Assembly: GCA_013399855.1 (NCBI GenBank)
Contig: VXAY01002852.1
Location: forward strand, 968,238 to 1,032,237
Length of the DNA: 64,000 nt
Source of the DNA: Oxyruncus cristatus
Taxonomy: Eukaryota > Chordata > Aves > Passeriformes > Cotingidae
Direction of reading: 5' to 3'
Part shown: piece after piece, positions 54,901-64,000 of the stretch
Position numbering within the stretch: the stretch's first letter is position 1
Layout of the letters: each line of letters begins with the position of its first letter
Made by a program: the position numbers and the translations under genes
The notes under the pieces: generated by a model
The model's database searches: none
What the model saw: only the letters and a program-made list of their open reading frames with translations
What the model was told of the DNA's origin: nothing

Positions 54901-56820
54901 GCTATGACACTGCAGGTTTTCTGCTCCTGCTGGGGTCCACGTTGTTCCCAGGAGGTCTGAGGGGAAGGGATGGCTGAGGGACAGCCCAGGTCCTTACAGA
55001 CAGGGTCTTCATTTTGAGAAGGAAGCAGACAGGAATGTCTTGACCTTGCTGTCCCACCCAATAGTCTTCCATGAACCCTGGCAGAGGCCCAATATCACTG
55101 TCCTTGGATTTACCCATGCTGCTTTAAATCCCCTTTGTTTACTGCTGCTCTTGGCACCTCCTGGACTCTGCTTCCTGCCAAGGCTTGTTCAGGGAGCTCC
55201 CAAAACTGTCTCTGCACAGGTTCCCAAAGTGTTTCCAGGCCAGGGAAATACAGCAAAAGCAGCTCTAGGTGTCCTTCCTGCCCAGGGCAGCACAACTTCT
55301 GGTGAACCCAAGGCCCTTCCTCACGTTTTCTCCCTGCCTAGCACCTAGTTCTCTGGCAAAGGGCACCTCACAAGGGAAGGCCGCGTGCAGACAAGCAGAG
55401 ATGTGGCGAGACCAGCTGTCATGTAAGCACACCGAGAAGGTGGAGATGTCTTGGCGGGGGTGGTGGGGAAGCAAAGCTCATTAACTTTTTGGCACACATT
55501 TTGGGGAATTGTATTTTAGAAATCCTTTCGCCTCGGGCAGAAAGTGAGGCAGTTCCTTCGACTGAAGTTCACTGCTTGCTTGGGAGATCCTGACGCTGCT
55601 CCTCCACATAGGGAGACAGACAGGCACACATGTGCACATACATAGGCACATGTGTGCATGCAGTACCCTGCAGGGGAAGGGGCAGCCCTTTCAGAGGCAG
55701 GAAGGGGGCTCAGAGCGAGGCCTCATCAAGCCTGCGTGTCTGTGTCACACATTGCTGCCACCAAAAGTACCCAAAGGGTTGCATGCCCATGTTGCAGGCA
55801 CCGGGCAGGGGTTTTAGCCAATGCAGAGCTCCCGTTCCACTTTTCTCACCCTCAGCTGTCCACCCTCCCATGCGGGCTTCATCGCTCCTTCTCTCACCTC
55901 CTTTTCTCTCACCTCCTTTTCTCTCAAAGTAATCTGCTGTGCATGCAGACACCCCTGTGGTCTGGCCAGAGCCTTCCCTGCTGCTGCCGTTCTGGGTATC
56001 CATGCAGCTCCACAGACGTCTGTTGGCACTAGCAGCAGTATCTTGACCCCAAAGAAGACAAGTTTAGGATGCTGCAAGCATCCCTTCAGAATGGCCAGGG
56101 TGACACTTAGTCTGCAGGCCCCTGCCATGGTGAGAAAAATTCCCTATCAAGCCCAATGCATTATGCAAATAAATAGCTAAATCTGGAAGCTGTCAGTGGA
56201 GTCTGCAGTTGTCCTCGGAAATAGTACAAGAACAAAAAAAGTGTGGATGTCTGTAAAGGGGCAGTGACTGACCTCTGGCAAAGGAAAGAGGAAACCACTT
56301 ACCAAGCTGGGTTTGGTGCAAGAATCAAACCCCATGGGTGGGTATAGAGCCTCCACACAGACATCGTGGGATGTGCAACAGAAGACATCTCATGTGAAGA
56401 GATACGGAAATTTCCAAATAATGGCTGTGCTGCCAAGGTGAGTGGTCTTGGGTGACTGAAAAAAAAAGAATCAAAAAAATGAAAAGAGTCCTACTTCAAG
56501 AACAGCCGAATTTGCAAAGCTTCTACAAATTTCTGCATGGTTTTATCCTTATTTCCAGATTCACTTAAAGGAGTGTCTGTCACGTTGTCTGTCACCACAA
56601 AGTCCCCCCAATACTGCTACCTTCTGCCTGTCCCTCCACTATTGCCTGCCAGGAGCAGCATGTGCTTTGGGGTTTCACTGCCAAGGTATGTGCCCCAGCT
56701 CAAACAGAACACATAACAGCAGGTTTTCTCTCTGGGGAAGCATTAATTCAACTCTCTTCTTCCTGGCTTATTTTTCAAATAGAATCCCTATGCCAAGGTG
56801 AGTAGAATGCTCTGCAGAGG
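52000..56820. other. Intergenic DNA between ZC3H7B and TEF, no gene supported
   Basis: No exon with recognisable homology, structural RNA or clear transposon. Open frames occur on both strands (for example 52596-53018 minus, 140 codons; 55652-56032 plus) but are of the length expected by chance and unlike known proteins. A short 15-bp tandem (CACCTCCTTTTCTCT, about 55895-55925) is present. Confidence 0.5.
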
Positions 56821-56833
56821 GAGGGATGGGTGG

Positions 56834-56884
56834 GTGGATGGATGGATGGATGGATGGATGGATGGATGGATGGATGGATGGATA
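56834..56884 (+). repeat. (GGAT)n microsatellite
   Basis: About twelve uninterrupted GGAT tetranucleotides, preceded by a slightly degenerate GGGT/GGAT lead-in from 56823. Likely polymorphic in length. Confidence 0.97.
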
Positions 56885-59800
56885 CATAATACTGTTTTGT
56901 AAGCTTTGTGTCCTTAGAAAATCAGACAGATATTATTTTTATTTTCTAAGAGGACACATTCCATTAGATTACCAAGCCAAGCTTTCACCTTAGGGAGGAA
57001 GCTGAGATAACAGCAATTAGTAATAATAACCAAAAATGCCTTTCTTTGGTCAAATGTCACTGCTGCTGGTGGGTTCTCCACCAGCTGTGCTTTCACATAT
57101 GCCTGAGAAACAACTCAGTTCCCTTCGGTAATGGTGGCCTCAGAAATTGCTGTGCAGCAAGGTGCCACCACCAAGGGCAAGACCCACAGCATCAATCTGC
57201 TGGAGTTTTTGACTGAGGAGGCACCCAGGTGTGCCACCAGCTCCTGTTTTGTTTCTGAGGATGGCTGCAAGCTGCTGGCAGAAAGGGAAGCAGTGGGAAG
57301 GCAGCTCCAGAAGCACTGTGAAAGTGGCCCTGTGAAGGGGCTGAGGGAGTACTCGTGGGGCTGAGGGAAAATGGAAACCTGGAGAGATGCGCAGAGAACC
57401 CCCTCACACAGACCTTTGTAATGAGTAGGGCTGTATCAGAGGTCTGAACGTCTGAAAAGATTCTTCAGGGTCTCAAACTGCCAGGAAGGCTGCACCTACT
57501 CGTAATACCTAAGCAGTGGTGCTCTGTGTTTCCCAGTGCACTTCGGGCCCGAGAGAAAGCCTCTGTAGAGAGATCCCACTATAGACAGGAGTAGAATTAG
57601 CGGTTTTAAAAGAGGTATTTACATACTCTGCTGCCAACAGAAGTATCTGAGCACTGCAGAAAGGCAAAGGGATTGGGGGGAAACAAGGTAGAAGAATTTG
57701 TTGCTTAAAAAAAGCATAACTCTTTGGAATGAGAAGGAGGAGAGTATGGACCAAGGCAAACATTGAAGGACCCACACTCCTCCCCCTCGGGACTGCCAAA
57801 CACACTCCTCAGGCAAATGTGCAGAGAGGCTCAGCCAGCACTGCTGGGTGGCGTGGGTAGTGCACCAGGAGACCTACAGAAAATACACTGAAGAAGAGGA
57901 CGCTGGCTTCTGCCATTTGAATTGATGTTCCTGGCGTTTGACCTCTTCCGTCACGTTAGGTAACCCCCTTCTGTGTGCTACCCACTTAGGGCCAGTGTAA
58001 GTTGACTATGGCTGGTTGAATCTGTGGGGAAATGTGCTGTTTTGGGTTGACTGGGCTTCTGAGTGACGGACCAGAGCTGCCAACACCTCTACTAACATCA
58101 AACTACAATAACAATAAATAACCATCTGATCTGATAACAGTGCAGCCAGCAATCTGTGGCCATGCCTGCAGCTTTCCAGAGCCAACATTTCAACTTTATT
58201 TGCTAAAACAGCTCAAGTGCTCTGCTCTCTGTGGTGGGGATACAGGGGCAGACAGGCATTCCCCACTGCTATGGCTCTACTCCATAGCATGGTTTATGAA
58301 TCCCTGGGGCTTCAGGATAGGGTGGTGTTGATGCATCTGGCTAATGATGTTACCCAAGCTCTTCTTGTGGACAGGAGCTCATTGTTCAGGGATTCTGAAT
58401 CATGACGTACAGTGCTGGTAGGAGACTTTGTGGACATGTCAAACACTAGATGAAATATACAGTCTCAGATCTCTAGAAAAAAATTAGAGATGTCCATTGC
58501 AGGCTAATAATTCAAATTGTTAAGTGACAATTTAGATGATCTTTAGGGTCCATTCCAACCTAAACTATTCTATGATTCTATGACTTTTGTCTGAATTAAC
58601 TTCTTCATTTTCTGAAGACATAAATGCAAGTCAATTGCTCCAGCAGCTGCTGTGAAGTCCTTTGGTCCCTCCAGACACATGGTGAGATGTTTGTCCAGCT
58701 TTCAGAACAAGTCTGTGCCTGGGACAAAACCAGAAGGTCCAGCTGCACCTGGCATCAGACAGCTACCGTGTTCCCAATCACTTTCCTTTGTCATCCTGTG
58801 ATGAGAAGCACAACTAGTAGCTGTCCCAAATGTTAGTGATGCTTGGCAGGATTGAATGACTGCACTCCACTTGCTTTGACCAGCCACAGTGGACTGGAAG
58901 TTTGTAGGAAAGGACATGGACCTCCTGGCTGGAAGGCTGTGCTCCGGGAAGGAGAGATGCAAGCATTTCTCTTGCTTACAGAAGCCAGAATGCACTGATA
59001 ATCTGCAGGGTCTGTCTGCTGGCTCCAGCCTTGCTTGAGTGAACACCAAACAGTCTAGGGTTAGTATGGGACTGTTCTCCCTGAATGGCTTCACCACCAG
59101 TGGTTATGACCAGCTGTTTTTTTACATTCCCTCTGGGAAACGGAGGGAGCAAACCACAAGGGAAATCACAAGAGATAGTTCCATAATTAGAAATTCTACT
59201 AAAGCATCTATTGTGTGATTTCTGAGCCTGACTAGATTAGGATCTAGATCACAAGGCTTCCCCTTTCCCTTTCAGCCTCACTGAAATTCTCAACCACCAA
59301 ACCTGGCTAGGTAATTCTTTCTTTTTGGTTTCTATTAGGTTAAATAAAATGCATTTCCTTGTGGGACCAAACACCATGCTATCCCCCCCATCAATTTTTA
59401 GAGTCCCCCCCAGACTCTAAATGCTGGGCCAGTGAAGTGCTTCACTTTAGGCACAAGGAAAGTCCTCATGACTTCACTCAGTCCACTTCCATGCTTACAG
59501 CCATGCATGGTTTTGCTGGGCTGTCCCTAATAGTTGGGGCTTACAGATCAGTGTAGGAATACCTGGCTCCTGTCAATGCACACTGGTGCTGTAAGGCTGA
59601 GCCTGAGTAAATGGATAGAAGCAAACTGAGAAAAAAAAGCGCTTCTGTTGTAAAATCACACCCAGCAAAAGAGGAGACCACAGCGCGTGTAAGATGCTAC
59701 TCCCCCGGCCAGGTTCTGACAAAGAGGATCAGACCTTTATGCTCCTGTGTCCAGTCCTTCCCTCCATGGTAAAAACTTCCCTAACAGGAGAGGAGGGGCT

Positions 59801-60300
59801 TTGTGTGCTCAAGATCTTACTTAACCAGCTGTTATCAGGGTATTTGCAGGGTTCATGAACTCTCTTACTGTACACTGCTGCTCTGAGAGGAGGCTGTTGG
59901 CTTTTTGGTAAAATTCTGTGCCACTTAAGAGGAAAAAACCTGCATTTTGGGGATGATGCACACGATGAGAAAGATGTCTTGTGCTGTTATCAATGTTGAC
60001 GTAGGAGGGACACACATTAAGTGTTGCATCACATAAAAATAATGTCACTATCTGCATCTCAGAGAGCTAAAAAGTTAGCAGGCAGATGCAGACAGCATGT
60101 GTATCCTCCCGTGGCAGCCCGCACAGCTTGGAGCTCCTCAGAGCCTCCTGAGAGCCCATCAGAGGATCCCTCTGCTGTTGTGTTTGCAGCTGACGTGTAC
60201 CCCCGACAGAGTGCACTTGCTTTCCCCCCTTCCTCCAACGTGTGTATTTGTTATAACACCTAGGGAAGGAAAAGGGTGCTGCCTTTGCAAAGTTAGATAA
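56885..60300. other. Intergenic DNA upstream of TEF exon
   Basis: Apart from a CR1 tail at 58525-58582, nothing recognised. Confidence 0.5.
58525..58582 (+). mobile_element. CR1 LINE 3' tip, sense
   Basis: AGATGATCTTTAGGGTCCAT then TCCAACCTAAACTATTCTAT and GATTCTATGA: the last 55-60 bases of a CR1 element, severely 5'-truncated. Confidence 0.88.
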
Positions 60301-60630
60301 CTGGCCCAGTTCTTTGCTGCCGGATTGGCTGGGAGAGGCCCTGTAAAACCACGCTGGCCAGCCGCCCGGCCCAGCCCTGCAAGGCTGCAAGCTATTTCCA
60401 CAATTGGCCGCTTCAGAGTGAGAGAGGGGGAGGTGAAGACAGCCGGGCAAACTGCATCTCCACCAGGCTGCTTGCCTTCCTCCTTGTTTTTTCACAGCCA
60501 GAGTAGTTTGGCAAACCAGCTCTGGGTGCCTCCGAGCCCTTCTTGCAACGCCCAGGCAAGTGGAGTGTAGCTTTGGCATTCAGGCACCTGGCCCTCCCTT
60601 AGCCCTGCTGGCACAGCCTCAGGACAGGAC
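60300..60630 (+). promoter_or_regulatory. TEF: Probable promoter and 5' leader of the TEF alternative first exon
   Basis: Locally GC-rich sequence directly upstream of the TEF first-exon ATG. It contains an inverted CCAAT box (GATTGGCTGGGAG near 60324) and a second inverted CCAAT (CAATTGGCC near 60401). An AGATAA GATA-type site (about 60295) and a CTTTGCAAAG palindrome (about 60283) lie just before it. No TATA box is evident. Chicken VBP is known to use alternative promoters; the extent given here is inferred. Confidence 0.45.
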
Positions 60631-60733
60631 ATGTCAAGCTGCAACAACCCCGGGGGCCCCACTGCCCTGGACTTTCCGGAAGTCCTGAAGTCCCTACTGG
60701 AGTATTCTTTACCCTGGACCAACAAGATGACAG
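60631..60733 (+). CDS. TEF: TEF (chicken VBP) alternative first coding exon, partial gene
   Basis: ATG at 60631 opens MSSCNNPGGPTALDFPEVLK, then SLLEYSLPWTNKMT, with donor ACAG|GTAGGA after 60733. The core FPEVLKSLLEYSLPW matches the amino terminus of chicken VBP and of a human TEF isoform (PEVLKSLLEHSLPW) as I recall them. The exon ends in phase 1 with G, as needed to form the Asp of the following DKEKGKEK segment. TEF is a PAR-family bZIP transcription factor (nuclear, binds D-box elements, circadian and liver gene control). The PAR and bZIP exons lie beyond 64000. Another first exon, giving a different amino terminus, exists in the family and is not seen here. Confidence 0.9.
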
Positions 60734-63700
60734 GTAGGACTAAGGAACTGTATGCTGGGATTTCTGTTTTGAGTCCTCCTTCCCCGTTTTAAGTTGCTGC
60801 AAGCCCTTCAAGGGTGTGTTTCCCCAAAGTGTCCAAGTCAGACAGGGAGTTCTGGCACTGAGCATGTTATGCAGCTAGGAGGAAAAAACGGCTGCAATGG
60901 ATTGATTACAAAATCAGTCAAGAGTGCTGAGCTCCTGATCCTTATAATCTCTCTGCTCAGCTATTTCTTGGAAACTCTCTAAGATTTGTGCACAGAAAAG
61001 GCTTGGGCACAAATCTTCATGCTCATATAGCAGGATTGCCATTCATGTTGTCCCATATTTAATAACCACTAAGCCTCCAGACATTGCCTCTTCCCAGATG
61101 CAGACTGTCCAGAGAGCCAGGTTGTGTGGGGCAGGCTGACTCTGTGCAAACTTCGATGCTGCTGTTGTTTATCAGTGAAAAGCTGAGGTAGAGAACACTG
61201 CAAATGTTGCATTTTCTTTGCAAGAGCATTTCTGTACTCCTAGACTTTTCCACTCTCTGTGCAGCATCGCAGAAAACAAATGGAAAGGACCCAGGAGATT
61301 ATTTAGTTTGGGCTTCTGCTGTGCTGAACATTTAGCTTGTGCTGGAATGACCGCTTCTTAATTGCTGGGCATGCTCCAAGAGCCCATCACACAACTTCAG
61401 TACTCTCTGGTTTTGGATAGGATACCACATGCCCTTGGCAAGCTGCTTTTTGGTTGTTGTGTTTTCATGTTCACTGCTGAGTGCTAGGGAGGTGTGTGGG
61501 AACACCTCAGCTCAACAAGCTTATGTCTAGGCATGAGTGAGTTGAACTCACAGAAACAAACATGTACAGAGCTCACTCTTCTGTAGGGAGTTGCTACCAG
61601 AACATACAGGTAGCTCTGCAGTCTTGAAGGGCAGCAGGACGTGGGAGCAGAAAAGCCAGACACACAGTGTGGAGAGGGACCCTGCTTTTGCTCCAGGGTC
61701 AATGGGAGAAAAGGCTGCTGCTGCAACAGTAAAGTGTTCACGGCAGGAAGGGCAGCTGCCTACACCTGTGGTAATACAGTGAGTTCTGTGGCACACATAC
61801 AGCTCCCTGTGGGAAAGGGAAATAGGGCAAGGGGAGCTGCCAGATCCCCTAAGGGGCTCACTTTGTCACATTCCTCTGCTGCTGCCACTTGTGAGCAGTC
61901 TCTCTCCTTCGCTGAGACTGCCTGCTAACGGGTGTGTTTATGCATCATACCGTATGAAGTCCCACTGTTTGGGACTTCATGTCAGGGCATGTTTTTCCAA
62001 GCTGACTGATAACCAGGTAGAAAGCAGACCCGGCTGGGAGGAGGCAGGAATAGCCAAGGGAGGCTCATGTGGTGCAGAGCCTTGTTGTGGCTAAGATGAG
62101 TTTGGCTGCCTTTCTGGGATCTCTCCTCTTCACTGCCAAGTGGATTGAATTAATCCAAGGGAGGAGTGCTGGCAAGACCTTCCTGTTTGGAGTACGGAGT
62201 AGAGGGGAGATCAATGATTTGCGGGCAGAATAATTTAGTCTTAACTCAATGTGACTTATTTGGCAGCTGAGGGTGCTGTTTTGTGGCAGCATTCTTCCTC
62301 CACCCCAGGACCACCCTGCCTCTCAGCATCACCTCCTGTAATCCTCAGAATTGTCCTTATTATGCTGCCTCCCTCTCCAGGCCAGCATTCCCATCCTGGC
62401 CCTCTTCCCACAGAGCTCAGTTCAGATTCTCCTGTATCTCCATACTTACACACCATTCATCTGGATTTGCTGGCTCTCAGGCCTCTGTCTGAAATGCGTT
62501 CTGCTATTCAAACCTCCCAGTGGGGCATGTCCCCCCACCCTGTGCCTAGCACTGGGCTGCATGTCGCTTGCCTCCCTGATGCACCAGAACTGGGCTGTTC
62601 TGCATCATCTGGCCCTGACAAGACTCCCAGCAGTAACAGCCAAGGCTGCTGCATTCTTCTCCTCACACCTCATTGTCCTCTTCTCTTCCTTCTCTGCCAC
62701 AGAGTGAAAGAAAATGTAAAAATCCCAGGCAGATCCCAGCTTAACCAAGAAGGTACAGCTCATGGTGCAATGCCCACTTTCTGGTGGCAATTACTAGAGC
62801 CCCTAATCCCCAGAGGCGAGGAAAAGCTCTCAGGGCAGTCTCTCTCCTAGCTGGCAGGGCAGGGCTAATGCTGGAGCGGAGTGATGTGAGAGGGAACCCA
62901 CAGGAATGCTCCCCAGGAACTCCCTCCCTCCTGCCTTTGGGCCGAGCAGCTAACACTGTATAGGCTAAACCCTCTCCAAGCAAAGTCACAACTCAGCGGT
63001 GGTGCAGAGCAAACCTCAGCACAGTGGAGTGCGGGTGGAAATGTGCTGGAAGAAGAACATGGTCAATCTAAAGGGAAAAGCCCTGGAGTAAAAGCTGCGG
63101 AGTGGTTTTAATAACCTCCATTCTTATGGACATTACCCAGCAAAGCAGTTTCCATTGAGCTCTGCAGGGGGGATGTGCAGACCCTGTTCCTTGAAGGAGC
63201 GTTGTACAGTACCGAGGCACAGCATCACCCCCGGGGGCCACCAGTGTCGACAACAATGGAACAAAGTGACCACGAGAGCCATAAGTGAATAGGAAGCCTG
63301 CAGCCTACCCTGCTTTGGCTGTACCCCCTTGCCTTGTTCCTAGAAGCTGCTACTTCCTGGCCTCACTAGTCTGTGTTCTTTATCTACCACCTGTTGGTAG
63401 ATGTCTCCCAGGCAAAAGCATCGCTGAGACCTCACTGCCCCTTGCCAAGCTGCGTGTGCTGCCTCTGCTGTGTGTGGTCCTCCAACATCTGTGTCTCATT
63501 GCCCTGTGTGAAGTGGTATCTCCCTTTCACACATGTGCCTTTTTCTCCTGCCAGCTGAGCTTGGCGAGGCAGAGGGAGTCCGTGGAGGGCATGCAACAGC
63601 CCTGGAGCATGCTGAGCTGTGGAGCATGACCTGTTCTGCCTGCTTCTTGCAGCTGGATTTATCAACCTTGATAAACGATGCATTAAGTTGTGCTGTTCCA

Positions 63701-64000
63701 GCCTGTATTAACAAGGTGGCCCTTTCCAAGCTTACCATAGGGCAGCCTGAGAGCAGGATTTGCATCGGGAGTTGGAGGCAGCAGATTCAGCCTCCCAGTC
63801 TAAGACAGAGAAGCAGCTGGAGGGCAGGGCAGCTCCCCGTCTGCCAAGGCTGGATGGAGATGTCGCCTGGTCCTCATTACAGCAACACAATGGAGGAAAA
63901 CACCTAGCCCACGTGACTTCAAATCTATTCCTTTTCCTGGGACGTGTGGGGAGGAGTTCAGACCTGAATTTTTGTTGTTTGTTTGTTTGTTTTTTTTTTT
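60734..64000. other. TEF: TEF first intron (incomplete)
   Basis: The second TEF exon (encoding DKEKGKEK) was not found before the window ends. A 199-codon open frame at 62251-62850 has no protein-like features. The last 30 bases are a T-rich (TTTG)n tract. Confidence 0.6.
63970..64000 (+). repeat. T-rich (TTTG)n tract at window end
   Basis: TTTTGTTGTTTGTTTGTTTG followed by a run of T that continues to the edge of the window. Confidence 0.85.

Noticed and set aside
62251..62850. 199-codon plus-strand open frame
   Set aside because: Pro/Ser/Leu-rich without domain features, in the TEF intron; an open frame this long is expected about once by chance in a window of this size.
1..64000. Bacterial defence, phage, CRISPR or biosynthetic system
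   Set aside because: Gene structure, introns and repeats are vertebrate throughout; no direct-repeat/spacer array or prokaryotic gene organisation is present.

Overview
The window is bird nuclear DNA. The evidence is intron-split vertebrate genes, several truncated CR1 retrotransposons ending in the typical ATTCTATGATTCTATGA-like tail, an avian-type solo LTR, and a first exon matching the chicken VBP/TEF amino terminus. The LTR type suggests a neoavian bird, perhaps a passerine (inference). Two assembly ambiguities are visible: a run of N at 506-876 and a single N at 5644. There are no operons, CRISPR arrays, phage or bacterial genes.

Layout. (1) 1-1120: a CpG-rich promoter-like island interrupted by the N gap. 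(2) 1121-11394: noncoding DNA with a CR1 fragment, AT- and TG-rich simple repeats, a second CpG-rich block (about 5740-6080) and a pair of local repeats. (3) 11395-47952: 22 coding exons, all on the + strand, forming a complete ZC3H7B (RoXaN) coding sequence of about 1011 codons. Splice phases are consistent from start to stop. (4) 47953 to about 52000: probable 3' UTR and flank, containing two CR1 pieces. (5) About 52000-60300: intergenic DNA with no gene I can support. (6) 60631-60733: an alternative first coding exon of TEF (chicken VBP), whose remaining exons lie beyond the window. The order ZC3H7B then TEF on the same strand matches the human chromosome 22 arrangement as I recall it.

ZC3H7B encodes a cytoplasmic RNA-associated protein: an amino-terminal TPR domain, a paxillin-type LD motif, then four CCCH zinc fingers and one C2H2 finger. 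TEF encodes a PAR-bZIP transcription factor. Nothing in the sequence suggests the two share a pathway; they are chromosomal neighbours.

The most interesting observations are: a decayed partial copy of the second TPR exon about 490 bp upstream of the real one; a fourfold repeated architecture in the carboxy-terminal half of ZC3H7B (CxxC module, CCCH finger, acidic-Trp helix), with the first finger carrying Tyr where the others carry the ligand His; a perfect 3 x 51 bp intronic minisatellite; and an antisense solo LTR that ends about 70 bp from a splice acceptor. I found no previously undescribed multi-gene system; this is an ordinary vertebrate two-gene locus.
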